From Misgurnus anguillicaudatus (Eukaryota > Chordata > Actinopteri > Cypriniformes > Cobitidae), in NCBI RefSeq assembly GCF_027580225.2, contig NC_073355.2, positions 25,013,501-25,077,500 of the forward strand: 64,000 nucleotides of DNA, written 5' to 3'. A program made the position numbers and the translations under genes. The notes beneath the pieces are model-generated. The model was not told the DNA's origin, searched no databases, and worked only from the letters and a program-made list of their open reading frames with translations. Positions 9,541 through 20,506 of this stretch are shown here, one piece after another; within the stretch, counting starts at the first letter, position 1, and each line of letters opens with the position of its first letter.

Positions 9541-11618
9541 GGGCTTACCAAAATGGATATAGCAGTGGACAAGAGCATAAAATTGTAGTACATGTTCTGG
9601 TCCAGAATTCCTGCCAACACTACAGGGCCAGTGTACATTAGGAACTGTTGGAATTCAGTCGCCTTCCAACGGTCCAATTTCCTAAGCGACCGTGGTCTCC
9701 TGGCAAACTCAATTGGCACGTAGGGCCTCATTGACTGGAGTTTGTCTGACATCCTGTCTATTTTTGATGCCGGCAGTCTTACTGTTAATGGACCCCGGAG
9801 CCAGGTCTGAAGCAGTTTCCTTACGATGCCCAAACAGACTAGATGCATATAATCAGTGCTGGGCAGTAGTTTCACTACAAGTAGCGAAGCTAGTAGTTTA
9901 ACTACATTTTTCAGTAGCTTGGTGGTAGCTTAGCTGCTTTCTAAATCAAATAGCTTTTCAGTAGCTAAGCTCTTTTTTTGACCAAGTAGTGAGGTAGCTT
10001 CCACACAAGCTACAATTTTTTAAACATTTCTGAAGTCGTCCTGAATTTGAGAATAAGCGTGTCATTTGAATCGACACAGGACATCGTTTGTTCCGTATTT
10101 TCAAGTTGTGCAGCTTTCATTCATACAAAACATTACCACTCGCATTCTGTGAAGAGTCGTGCTCTACCTCTGATTGGGTTATGTCATCAAGCCAAGCTAA
10201 TATAAAAACATGTAATAAATATTACAATTTAAATTATTAATAGAATGTGCTTTGGCGGGCACCTCACAGACTCTGTGCAGGCTACGTGCTGCCTGCGGGC
10301 CCATGTTGGAGACCCTTGTGTTAAGATATGTCAAGGCCAGGTGTTTTTAAATAAAGGCAGCTCAAACATGCATTTTATTCTGGGAGTAGGATAAGTCCAG
10401 CAAACAGCCCCAAAATGTGAAGTACCTAGGCCTACATTATGCTTGTATTGCCTATAATTACCAAAATTATAAATTGAAACTGAATAAATAATTACATAAT
10501 AAAACTGGTTAAAAATAAAAAAGTAGCTTGATGTAGCAAGCTACTATTGATGTAGCTTAGCCTGCTACATTTCCCAGGGGGGTAGCTTCAGTGTAGTGAA
10601 GCTTCATTTAATGTGAAGTAACTAGTAGCTTAGCTCACTACATTTTCCAAGTAGCTTGCCCAGCACTGCATATAATCCAAGGGAAACTGCGATACCATGT
10701 CAACCCTCGTGGTGGTGTAGTCATCAGCCATCAGGTTGAATGCGATGTCAGTTCTCTGGGGGTGCTCTGATCCAGGGGATGTCATACGACGGTTCTGGTA
10801 TTGCCCCGGGTCTAGGCACTTATCGCACCCATGGTAAGCATTATGGCACTTTGTTTTTTTCACAAAGGACCATGCAGGGGCCTCACAGATTACCATGTGA
10901 AGTTTTATTTTATTGTTCGTATCTCCAAAGCAAAACCCAGCCTCTAACTCCTGTAGTTCGGTGACAAAATCAGATAGGAATTCTGTGGCCGAATTAGGTT
11001 TTTTTGGTCCACAGTACACCCAATGACCACAGGTTCCTTCATGGGGATGGTAACCAGTAAGCTAAGGATGAGCCACAGCTGTACAGTTGAACTTTTAAAT
11101 AAAGGTAGACCATCTATATTAATCTGCAGCCCCAATGTCATGCCCTCTGCAAGTGTTTTGGCATATTTGAATGTCAAAGTGATGGTAGTTCCAGCCAGCC
11201 TTCTCCTGAATAGCATAATCTGTTTTTTTCTTGAAAAGATTCCTACCATCCTTTGGCAGATGGGTTATATGGAGTAACTCAACAGTGCATTCAGGGCATT
11301 GAGAGAAATGCCCAAACTCACTGCCCAGTTGGCAATGTTATCGCAAAGTGATGTCATCTTCATTTTCCGAATCCGAACTTGATGTTCCATCCCCATCAAA
11401 ATACACATCATCAAAATCTGCCTCCAATTCCATTTCCTCTTCAGTAAAAACTTTGGCATTGAATGTGCAGCTGAAGAGGGTGGGGCAGTGTTCTCAGAAA
11501 GAACTCTGTCATCTGCTCGTATTCCTGTCATGTCCATATCAGTCATATCCATCATGTCCGTCCTAATTTGATGAACCCTTAAGGTTGACAAGGAGACAGG
11601 CAAAGTCTTTCTATTCAT
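9541..11618 (-). pseudogene. CACTA/EnSpm-like (tnp2-type) transposase remnant
   Basis: Four minus-strand pieces line up in order. 11265-11618 is an N-terminal region (DNIANWAVSLGISLNALN). 10944-11249 has LQINIDGLPLFKSST. 10677-11019 has MYCGPKKP, then ICEAPAWSFVK and CDKCLDPGQYQNRR. 9541-9853 has DYMHLVCLGIVRKLL and RWKATEFQQFLMYTGPVVL. This matches the order I know for the tnp2-type transposase family of vertebrate CACTA-like elements (family assignment from memory). The frame changes between pieces, a hAT insertion splits the DYMH motif, and the gypsy element cuts off the 3' end. No element termini were found. Confidence 0.7.
9854..10668. mobile_element. hAT non-autonomous element
   Basis: Inverted ends CAGTGCTGGGCA and TGCCCAGCACTG, bounded by a perfect 8-bp duplication CATATAAT (9846-9853, 10669-10676). 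Subterminal regions repeat GTAGCTTAGC-like motifs. It has no coding capacity. It interrupts the transposase remnant exactly within the codons for DYMH. Confidence 0.93.
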
Positions 11619-12264
11619 ATTTGCTAGAAATTAGAAATTTCAAGAAAGACCGGTTGCAGGTTTTGTTTCAAAATAGGTTGCAATCAGGTGTGTAAAATGT
11701 ATAATTGTTTCGACTGTTGTATTTAAATAAATACATTGTTGAATGGTGGTGTTGTCTGTTTTATTGTTACAAACTAGACAATAACATAAAATTAGGGCAA
11801 CATTGAAATTTGGAATGCACTTATTGATTTGGTCCCATGAATAGGTCTAGACTGACATTGAAAATGAATCTATTACAACATCTCAATTCAGGTGGGAGGC
11901 GTTTTTTGTGGTCTATCTGCTTGGCCTTGACATTTACTTTGTTTGAAAATAATTATATTAAGTTGGTATTCATTTAACAACAAAGAAAGTATCTAAAAAG
12001 TTGGTATTCATTTCATAGAAATAACTAATATTTGTTTAATGTATAACAGGCCTTGTGATTTGAAACATTGCATTTGATTTGGAAGAATATTATGTCATGA
12101 GAGGGGGTTTAACGAAAAATCAGCAGCTGGCAGAAGTAAGAAGCTGCCACTGGCAGCCGACCATATACCTGCCAAAAAGGCAGACATCAGCTGCCATTAA
12201 TAACCAGAAGTCGAAGATGAATGCCACTCTTAGCCTGGCAAATAAGTTATCATATCAATTCGTA
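11619..12264. other. No gene recognised
   Basis: AT-rich sequence upstream of the CACTA-like remnant, presumably its decayed 5' flank, then anonymous sequence. A short purine/pyrimidine-balanced stretch at 12119-12215 with CAGCTGGCAG / CTGCCACTGGCAG is slightly palindromic, but I cannot assign it. Confidence 0.4.
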
Positions 12265-12266
12265 TA

Positions 12267-13328
12267 CAGGTGCTGGTCATATAATTAGAATCTGATCCAA
12301 AAGTTGCTTTATAACTAATTCCATTCAAAAAGTGAAACTTGTCTATTATATTCATTCATTACACACAGACTGATATATTTCAAATGTTTATTTCTTTAAT
12401 GTCAATTATTATAACTGACAACTAAGGACAATTGGAATATTACTTAAGACAAATATAAAGAAAGGAATTTTAGATATCTGGGAAACTTAAAAGTATGAAC
12501 TTTCGCCTGACCTTAACCTCATAGAAAATCTATGGGGTATTGTGAAAAGGGATGCGTTCCACTCCAGTTTTAGACACACACTCTTGAACTTCCCTAAACA
12601 CTTCCCCTCAGGGGATCCATTTTGAAGTGCATCCCACTTTGTCAAGTGGACGAGGGAAGTTTGTATGGACAGACCCTCGCTCCCTCAACTTTGACCGAGT
12701 CTGCTTCATGCAACACGATTGTGACGTCACTTCAGCATCTCGCGCTTTGCACAGTTCAAATGATGGAGGGGCCGGTCTCCACTTTTCATGTGATCAAGGG
12801 CTTAGGGTGATCCATTTGAACCAACTTCAAGTGTTCCAGCAGTAGTAGGCACTTAACGTAAGCAATGACGTACATCCGAGTGAACGAGACTGAGGGAAGT
12901 TAGCGAGGGAAGGTCATAAAAAACCGAACGAAGGTCATAAAAAAACGGGCTTGGCTCTCATAACACCTGAGCAGTGCCACAGATTGATCGACTCCATGCC
13001 ACGCAGCATTGCTGCAGTAATTCGAGCAAAAGGAGCCCCAACTTATTATTGAGTGGTGCTCATACTTGTCAAGTTCATGCTTTTAAGTTGGACAAGATTT
13101 ATAAAAATCCTTTCTTTGTATTGGTCTTAAGTTATAAATGTTCCGAGATACTGAATTTGGAATTTTTATTAGTTGGCAGTCATAATCATCAAAAGTAAAA
13201 GAAAGAAACATTAGAAATATATCAGTCTGTGTAATGAATGAATATAATAGACAAGTTTTACTTTTTGATTGGAATTAGTGAAATAAATAAACTTTTTGAT
13301 CAGATTCTGATTATATGACCAGCACCTG
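12267..13328 (+). mobile_element. Tc1/mariner element remnant with internal insertion
   Basis: Ends CAGGTGCTGGTCATATAATT (12267) and its inverted counterpart ATGACCAGCACCTG (to 13328), each flanked by TA. Between them are two fragments of a Tc1 transposase C-terminus and about 400 bp of unrelated sequence (about 12552-12945) that replaced part of the gene. Internal flanking repeats such as CAGTCTGTGTGTAATGAATG on both sides are the long inverted repeats of the element. Confidence 0.8.
12506..13052 (+). pseudogene. Tc1 transposase fragments
   Basis: 12506-12550 encodes PDLNLIENLWGIVKR, the region holding the third catalytic acid of the DDE triad. 12963-13052 encodes TPEQCHRLIDSMPRSIAAV and onward to the natural stop at 13050. 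The sequence between is a foreign insertion with deletion of about 20 codons. The rest of the gene is absent. Confidence 0.8.
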
Positions 13329-13920
13329 TACAATTTTAGTATTTATTTAAATAAAATAGGCCTACTTCTATTAGTAATTATTTTAAATTATTTCATTAAA
13401 AATGTTTATTAAATATAACTCAAGTAACAAAGGTCATAGACAGTATACAAAAAAATATGAAATTATGAATTTGTACGTGTATAAATATGTTTTATGAATG
13501 AGTGTACAATAATGTTTGTTAAACAATTACAGATGTACATACATAAAGAAATGCCTAGTATGACGTAATCATATTTTATATTTATTAAATATACATAAGC
13601 ATTCTTATAACTTAAATAATAAAGTGCCGTTTAAAAGGACACAAAAAGAACATTGTCTCATCAATTACCTTTTTTTAAAATCATATTTTGCAATCATTTA
13701 AGTTAGTTTGACATTTGCATTACTTCTACATTCTTGTCGTGGTTTAATAAAGCAAATGAAATGACAACATTTGTGAACTAGATAGTATACACGAGTGATG
13801 CTAAAGTTTGCTAATATCAAACAACGTTCCAATCATTATTATACATGATGATTAAAAAAACAATGTTTACTGCCGCAATAAATCAATACTTACTCAGTAG
13901 AGGGTTCAGCTCAACCATCT
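13329..13920. other. No gene recognised
   Basis: Very AT-rich, with many ATTTAAAT-like motifs; I see no coding or element structure. Confidence 0.4.
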
Positions 13921-14017
13921 CCCAGTCTCGATTGACAGGTGTGCGTAGTTAAACCCCAGTCTCAATTGACAGGTGTGCGTAGTCAACCCCCAGTCTCGAT
14001 TGACAGGTGTGCATAGT
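13921..14017 (+). repeat. 34-bp tandem repeat, about three units
   Basis: CCCAGTCTCRATTGACAGG units begin at 13921, 13955 and 13989. The third unit is cut by the MITE at 14018 and resumes as TAACCCAGATCC at about 14390. Confidence 0.85.
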
Positions 14018-14381
14018 GGTTACACTTTATGTTGATAGTCTACTTTAGACATTCTACTAACTATAAATAACTTTGCAACTACATGTCAACTAACTTTCAA
14101 TATTTTGCAACTATACGTCAACTAACTGTCATTAGAGTATTAGTAGACTGTAAGGGTTGGGGTTAGGGAAGAGGTTTGGGTTACTGGAATAAGTTGACAT
14201 GCACCTGCAAAGATACTTATAGACAGTTGAATGTCTGTTGAGATATCATCACAATAAAGTCTTAGTAGATATTAAGCAGACATTCTACTAATTCTCTAAA
14301 GATTGGTAGTTGATAAGTAGTTGCAAAGTTACTTATAGTTAGTAAAATGTCTAAAGTGGACTATCGAAATAAAGTGTTACC
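14018..14381. mobile_element. MITE with 8-bp target duplication (hAT-like)
   Basis: Ends GGTTACACTTTAT and ATAAAGTGTTACC, followed by long inverted subterminal regions (AGTCTACTTTAGACATT against AATGTCTAAAGTGGACT). A perfect 8-bp duplication TGCATAGT lies at 14010-14017 and 14382-14389. No coding capacity. Confidence 0.9.
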
Positions 14382-14389
14382 TGCATAGT

Positions 14390-14846
14390 TAACCCAGATC
14401 CGATATGAGTCAGTTCAGGATCTGTTGTTTGGAAGTAGAATTTACGGCGCTGCCGGAGGATCCTCTGGGCGGCGCCAAAACGAATGTAACAGTCACACGT
14501 GTTTGGCGACTCGAAGGCCGATCCGCCTAGGAGTCTCCTGCTGTGTGGGTCATCAGTGTCAAATTTTCTCAGAACAGAGCTGCACTCCAAATGTGTTGTG
14601 CATATTGTAAATTAAACTTCTCTGTATTATCATTATGAACGACGTACAGAATTAGTTTGTTAGTTAGTATTTACTGCAAAAAGTCTACATAAAAACTAAA
14701 CAGCATTGCAAGGTACCCTTATTCACTCTAAAAAATATTTAACCCAGGGCTGGGTAACTATAGGACAGAACACATTTTTGGGATACTACACTACAATGGA
14801 AATGTCAATATGAACTGTTGAAGTCACACAAAGGAACTGAAACCAT
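14390..14846. other. Unassigned, with edge of a dispersed repeat
   Basis: 14390-14700 shows nothing. From about 14725 (CTCTAAAAAATATTTAACCC, then GGGCTGGGTAACTATAGGACAG) the sequence matches 15776-15840 and, inverted, 32890-33020. It is therefore part of a dispersed element interrupted by the insertion at 14847. Confidence 0.5.
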
Positions 14847-15086
14847 GGCTGTTTTTCAATTCTAAGAATGCAAAGAACAGACTTGCGTTCTCGTGAAGAC
14901 TGGTCTTGCCAGGCGACCTTGGAAGAACGAACTCAAAAGGTTGCGAGAACACAGAACGCACTTGTGAGAATTGAGATGTGTGCGATCTTCTTGCTGGTCA
15001 CGTGACCTACCCAGATTTCAACCTGCAAGTCTGCACTCGATGCATCCTCGATATTAAGAACTCATCCGGGTATTTTTACGCGTCTT

Positions 15087-15641
15087 TGTCACGGTTAATC
15101 CGTGTCATGTCTTGTCTCTGTTCCGATTGTTATCACCTGGACATTCATTGATTAATTACCTGCCTCATCACACCTGTTTGTCATTTAGTCTGTGTGTATA
15201 TATAGACCAGTTCAAAAGATGTAAACATCACTGGTCCAGAAGCACTTCCTGTTTCCGTTTTTTAACACTAGATAAACGTTGGGATAAAATAAACCAACAG
15301 AACATATAAACCTGAATTAAATGAAGGTAAACAAACATCTTAAAGATAATAATATATGTAAAATCAAAAAATAACTGTCACAAACTGTAACAGGAAGTGT
15401 TTCTGGACCAGTGTTGTTTCCATCATTTGAACTGGTCTATACCTCTGTCTTCTGTTTGCTCACTGCTGGATCATTGTCATTATTACCCTGTCTGTTCCCC
15501 GTGTCACATTTTGGATGTTCCTGTGTTTGCTACCTGTTCGTCATTTTACTCCTCATGTTTTTGGTTTCCTATTTTATCATTAAATGTTATTTATTTTGTG
15601 AACTCTGCGTAGGCGTCCTACTTCCCTACCCTGTCGTGACA
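15087..15641. mobile_element. Solo LTR with 5-bp duplication
   Basis: Starts TGTCACGGTTAATCC and ends CCCTGTCGTGACA, with a perfect 5-bp duplication GTCTT (15082-15086, 15642-15646). The right half contains ATTAAATG and a T-rich run as expected for an LTR. It is split by a fold-back element at 15205-15437. A solo LTR usually arises by recombination between the two LTRs of a full element. Confidence 0.85.
15205..15437. mobile_element. Fold-back MITE inside the solo LTR
   Basis: About 50-bp inverted ends (GACCAGTTCAAAAGATG and CATCATTTGAACTGGTC, each continuing to CACTTCCTGTT). TATA flanks both sides. 233 bp, no coding capacity. Confidence 0.8.
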
Positions 15642-15755
15642 GTCTTCTGTACTTGCATTCTTGAGAATTGGAATTGAACTTCGACTGTTAATGATGACAT
15701 AGAGCGAGGACACAAGGATGCAAGATCGCTGAAGAATGCATATTGAGAAACAGCC

Positions 15756-16278
15756 CATGATTTGCCCTGTAGGAACACTCTAAAAAAATATTGGGTTGTT
15801 TTTAACCCAGGGTTGGGTAACTATAGGACAGAACACATTTCTGGGTTAAAAATTACCCAAATAATGGGTTGTTTTAACCCAACTGCTGGGTTATTGTTAA
15901 TCAATCATGTTGAAACAACCCAGCAGTTGAATTAAAACAACCCATTATTTTAGTAATTTTTAACCCTCTGGCATCTAAAGGGCTCGTAATAGTTGTGCAT
16001 AGGTCCTATGGCGTAGGTTCCGCGTCGGTTTTCATTTATAATTTTGCGTCGTCGTCCGCGTCGACGTGCAAACACGCGCCCAGGCCGCTGGCTCGAACTG
16101 ATTTTGCCAAGTGGTTGATGTCCTCAGGCCAACATATTGTGTTGACCCAAGGACAACATTTTTCTAAATAAAACCTAAACCCACCCCAAACCCCAACCCT
16201 AACCATAACCAAACCCTAAAATCAGAGGGACATGATAACTGAAAAACAATGGTCTAACAGCTAATCCTGATTGTAAGC
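15756..16278. other. Dispersed repeat fragments
   Basis: 15776-15960 contains inverted AACCCA / TGGGTT blocks around ATTACCCAAATAATGGG, part of the repeat also present at 14725 and 32890. TAACCCTCTGG at 15961 matches the edge of another dispersed family seen at 48767. 16090-16170 is repeated inverted at 19920-19990 (TTGCCAAGTGGTTGATGTCC). No gene. Confidence 0.5.
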
Positions 16279-16759
16279 TTATCTCTTTCACCGCCAGCAT
16301 TTTTAAAAAAAGTTGCCAGCCAGCGCCAGCGTTTTTAATGATTTTCATCAAAGTTTAATGCCTTCCAGAAAATGTTCTTCTTCAGATATATCAACATAAA
16401 ATATACCAAATGAAAGAACCGACCCTCTGCTTTAAAAAAAACCCCGTTTCATCCTACCTTGAGTAGTTCTTTTGTAATCACTAATCAGCTTTTGAATATG
16501 GGAAGGTTTCTGCAAAAACACCACATTTTGAGCAAAAAGCAGAGATAATTCCATTTTTGTGACGTACTTTTCATAGAGATCCCATTCAGAGGGATCTTTA
16601 ATACAAACACGGACATGCAGCAGCTTGCCAGAGGGCAATACTTCCGGGTTTAAAAAGTTGCGGAAGGGTATTGCGGAAAGACGGAAATACTCGTCATTGG
16701 CGGGGAAGCGTTTTCTCTTGATTGACGAGATATCTCGTCAATGGCGGGGAAAGAGTTAA
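16279..16759 (-). mobile_element. piggyBac-like MITE, copy 2
   Basis: Inverted relative to copy 1 at 2614-3027. The right edge TGGCGGGGAAAGAGTTAA ends in TTAA and the left edge reads ATCTCTTTCACCGCC. It has about 65 bp more in the middle than copy 1. No gene. Confidence 0.65.
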
Positions 16760-17003
16760 ACATAAAACAAACTGTTAACTTATTTCTGAAATCTGATTGG
16801 TTGATTGAAATGTTGTCCCAGGGTCAATCAATCAATCAATCAATCAACTTTTATTTCTATAGCACATTTTGCCAACAAGAGCAGTCTCCAAAGTGCTGTA
16901 CAGTAGCAATGATAGACAATAAACAGGCACACAAATACTAAACCACAATCAATTAAAATAAATAAATAAAAACAAAATAATAAAAGACACAGGACCACAT
17001 AAC

Positions 17004-17750
17004 TCACGCTGTGTTAAAAGCCAAGGAATAAAAGTGGGTCTTAAGACGAGACTTAAAACATTCCACTGTGGGGGCCGCACGGATCTGAGGAGGCAGAGCG
17101 TTCCACAGTCTGGGGCCAACTACAGAGAAGGCCCGGTCCCCCCTGGATTTAAATCTGGACTTAGGAACCACGAGCTGGAACTGGGCATTTGACCTCAGTG
17201 AACGCGCCGGTGTATACATTTGGATGAGGTCAGTGATGTATTGCGGGGCCAGTCCACTCAACGCTTTAAAAACAAACAATAAAATCTTAAAATCGATTCG
17301 AAATCGAACAGGAAGCCAGTGCAATGAGGCGAGGATGGGGGTGATGTGTTCGCGCTTTTTAGTTCCTGTTAAAAGTCTAGCCGCAGAGTTCTGGACTAAC
17401 TGCAGGCGCGAAAGTGCATTTTGGGATATACAATTTAAAGGAGCGGTGGACGAAGTGGAGTCCCCCAGTCTAACAGTAAAACATCTCCCAGACAGGTACG
17501 ACCTGAACCACTCTAGCGCTGTTCCCCTGACACCCACACAATTTTCTAAACGAGATAAAAGTATTGTGTGGTCAACTGTGTCAAAAGCAGCCGTCAGGTC
17601 TAAAAGTACTAAAACAGCAGAATCACCCGTATCAGTTATTAAAAATAAATCATTAAAAACCTTTAAAAGTGCAGACTCAGTGCTATGGAAGGTTCTGTAA
17701 CCTGACTGGAAAGTGTCAAAAATGCAATTTGCATCTAAAAAAGGCTGCAA
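17004..17750 (-). pseudogene. L2 RT start joined to C-terminal region by deletion
   Basis: The N-terminal half has RT motifs FQSGYRTFHSTESALLKV and VLLDLTAAFDTVDH. Shortly after SYLSGRCFTVRL the sequence jumps to the C-terminal region (ALSRLQLVQNSAARLLTGT, then LHWLPVRFRIDFKILLFVFK and PRLWNALPPQIR). The YxDD catalytic segment is missing while the frame is kept, so the open frame is a deletion product and not an enzyme. Confidence 0.88.
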
Positions 17751-18004
17751 CTGTGCAAATACACTCTTCTCTAAAATCTTCGACAGGAATGGTAATTTAG
17801 AAATTGGCCGATAATTTGATAAAGTTGTAGGGTCAAGACCACTTTTTTTTAATCAGAGGTTCAACAACAGCCTTTTAACAAAAACATTGCACAGTACTAG
17901 AGGACAAACTGCTATTGAGGATTCTCTGACATAGGGGCCAATAGTCAACCAAACCTCTTTAAAAAAGCGAGGAGGAACTGTATCAGTGGGAGAAGAGGAG
18001 GGTT

Positions 18005-18421
18005 TTAGTTTATTGACAAATTCGTAAGAAATGAAAACGACACAGGCTTAAACTGATTAAAAATATCAGAGCATTGTGTCATTGTAGGAAGATGATACAG
18101 GGGGGAAGATATATTGGCTCTGATAGTAGCAACCTTGTTATTAAAAAACTGCAGAAAGTTTTCACATGTTTCACGTGTAGCTTCCAATACAGTGGTAGGA
18201 GTGGGATTTAAAACTAGACCAATAGTTTTAAACAGAACTGCGGGCTTTTCTATATTATTTAATATGATATTAGAGAGATATTTTGTTTTTTCAGCTTTAA
18301 CAATATTCTGATAAGTTCTCCATCTATCTTTAAGAATTTGGTACGACACACAAAGTCCGTCTTTTTTTCCACCTGCGCTCTGCCTTTCTACACTCACGTC
18401 TTGCTGCACGCGTGGTGTCAT
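18005..18421 (-). pseudogene. L2 ORF, linker between endonuclease and RT
   Basis: Continues the L2 protein in a shifted frame: ILKDRWRTYQNIVKAEKTKY, then ENFLQFFNNKVATIRANIS, the conserved linker upstream of RT in CR1/L2 LINEs. The frame is lost again before RT at about 18005, where further single-base changes are present. Confidence 0.75.
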
Positions 18422-19871
18422 TGAGCCACTTCTCTTCTTTAATTTTGGGGCGAATAGCCTTCTTTGGGGCTACAATGTCCAAAACATCAGTACAGGTGGA
18501 AGTAAAAGCTTCCATAAGTTGTTCCGTGTCTAAAGAAGAGGCTTGGCTTATTTGAGCTTGCACTGACGTGAACAAAGAGGAGAAATCACCTGCAGTGGAC
18601 GGCTTAATAAAACGGCCAAAACGCACGGGAATGGGCCTTTTTCTATAATAGTTTACATTAAAATCAAACATGACAGGACTATGGTCAGAAAATACTGCAT
18701 CGCCCAAAAAGACATTATCTACAGAAAAACCATATGACAGTACAAGATCTAAAGTGTGTCCGTGCATATGAGTTGGACCAAAGACATTTTGTACCAGACT
18801 AAAGGCATGAACCAAATCCAAAAAGTCTTTAGCCATAGGCTTGGTTGGACAACAAACATGTACATTAAAATCACCAACGATTAAAATCCTGTCATAGTTT
18901 ATCCTTATAGCAGCAATGAAATCAGAAAATTCTTTTATAAAGTCTTTGTTGTGTTTGGGAGGTCTATAAACGACCGCACACAACACTGGCACAGTCTGTC
19001 GTAACTCAAAACAGCTCAGTTCAAACGAGGAAAATGACGTAAACAATAAGGGTTTGTGAGATAAACAAGTCTTTAAAACAGTAGCTATACCTCCTCCACG
19101 ACCAGTAGTTCTTGGAGTGTTTAAAAACGTACAGTCCGGAGGTAACAGCTCTGAAAAGGCTGTAGACTCATCAGCATTTACCCAAGTTTCAGTTACAAAC
19201 AGTATATCCAGAGAATGCGATTTGAAGAAGTCTTGTAAAATGAACGTCTTATTCATCAACGATCTCGCGTTAACAAGTGCACGTTTTGTTGAAGCCTGAG
19301 TATCAACAGTCGCTAGAGCTGCCCGGCTCAGCGACAAGAGGTGACCGGAGTTCACACCGCCTGAAGCTCCAAGCGGAGGGCGGCGAGGGCGCAGCTTATA
19401 AAACACCTCGTGCGGTCCCATAACTGGGACCAACCAGGCACCAACAGGAGCGAATGTGCGCCGCGAGATATATCGGTGAAAGCACTCTTCATAATCCTGC
19501 GGAACATTCTCTGGGAGCCGAGTTAATCCAGGAAAAACCGCTAGCCAGCATTTGAGTTTCACTAGTCTGCCACCTCGCACTCCTCGGCGTCTACGTTTCC
19601 TGGAAATCAGTGCCCTTACCCGCTACAGGTGCTCTGGCACATCCGCCAGGTAAGAGCTATGCGGTTTGTTCGATTTCAATTTAATTGATTCAACACTCGG
19701 TCCATAACAGCTATATTCCGCATATGAATCCACAATGTCTTTGATTTTCATCAATTCCTGACGATCATACACCAGCAGAGAGTCAATAGTCCTTGTAACA
19801 AACGTTAAAACTAACATAAAACAAATCAGAGTAAGCTGATTGAAGCGGCGAGCCAAATACACCGGCGCCAT
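18330..19871 (-). pseudogene. L2 ORF, N-terminal and endonuclease part
   Basis: The ATG is at 19871, and the ORF begins MAPVYLARRFNQL with a hydrophobic stretch (LICFMLVLTFV). A TAG at 19623-19625 interrupts it, after which the same frame continues to 18330. The endonuclease domain is clear: LFVTETWV, YRPPKHNKDF, IVGDFNVHV and SDHSPVMF carry the acidic and His residues that nick target DNA. The frame is lost at a run of seven A on the coding strand (about 18362-18368) and resumes in the 18005-18421 frame. Confidence 0.87.
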
Positions 19872-19875
19872 CTTG
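19864..19875 (-). promoter_or_regulatory. TISU/YY1-like element at the L2 start codon
   Basis: The minus strand reads CAAGATGGCGCC across the start codon, matching the TISU consensus (SAASATGGCGGC) at 11 of 12 positions. TISU elements bind YY1 and direct both transcription and translation from very short 5' UTRs, which fits the ATG lying about 10 bp from the element's apparent 5' edge. Confidence 0.5.
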
Positions 19876-19880
19876 ATTCA

Positions 19881-20506
19881 ACCCCAAATAATACTGCATG
19901 AAATGCTTCTCTCACCACCAGGGATGTTACCCAGCCATAATGTTGCCCTGAGGACATCAACCACTTGGCAAAATCAGGAGAGCCCAGACGGCTGCAGGCA
20001 GTAACCACATGTGTAACCACAGTAGCAGCGCGAACGCCAAAGAAGAAGAAGCTTAACAACTTAAGCCACAAACGAAGAAGAAACAGCAACTTATTGTGTA
20101 TAATTTGAGAAGACCAGCAATGATGGATGTAAATAAACAGCGACTTTTGTTGCAGTTTGAGTTAAATCACTCCTCAACTTGGCCATTCTTTGTTTTCACC
20201 GTCCCAAACGGAAATACCTATGACGCAGTTTTTTTAACCGACGGGAGGGGTTCTGGTGGACCAATCACAGCGCTTGCGGTCAGCGTAGAACAGACGCGCT
20301 GTTAAAAATTTTGCGAGGTGCGCGTAGCTACATATTAATGGCAAAAGACTAATAACACTGTGTTCAGCACAAACTGGACTACAATATTATATGATCAACA
20401 TGTATGTACATGTTTGTATTTTTGAGAGAAAAATGTTTATGCGTGGTTTTTGAAAGAGTACAATTTTTAAGTCACTGATATAAGTCCACAAAACTCATTC
20501 TAAACA
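19881..20506. other. Dispersed repeat flank
   Basis: 19920-19990 is an inverted copy of 16100-16170. 20325-20505 matches 48830-49015 (ACATGTATGTACATGTTTG, then GTTTATGCGTGGTTTTTGAA) and belongs to a repeat shared by both places. The open frame at 20096-20305 shows no known motif, and I do not call it a gene. Confidence 0.5.

Larger units (their letters stand above)
14847..15755. mobile_element. TIR element, host of the solo LTR
   Basis: Ends GGCTGTTTTTCAATT and TATTGAGAAACAGCC are inverted copies flanked by CAT on both sides. The uninterrupted target (AACTGAACCATGATTTGCCC on the inverse strand) survives at 32960-32985, which supports the borders. A solo LTR sits inside it. Superfamily not assigned. 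Confidence 0.6.
16817..19880 (-). mobile_element. L2-type LINE, nearly full length, internally deleted
   Basis: The element reads 5' to 3' on the minus strand. It has a start codon close to its 5' edge, an apurinic endonuclease domain, part of an RT domain, and a 3' end with CTATAG..AAATAAAAGTTG followed by a (TTGA)n tail (16824-16847 on plus), typical of L2 elements. An internal deletion near 17450 removes the RT catalytic core. Stops and frameshifts show that it is dead. Confidence 0.88.

Noticed and set aside
13919..14017. Possible CRISPR-like array of 34-bp repeats
   Set aside because: The units are directly contiguous without unique spacers, and the DNA is vertebrate. It is a minisatellite.
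17224..17700. 158-residue plus ORF
   Set aside because: Antisense of the L2 RT region.
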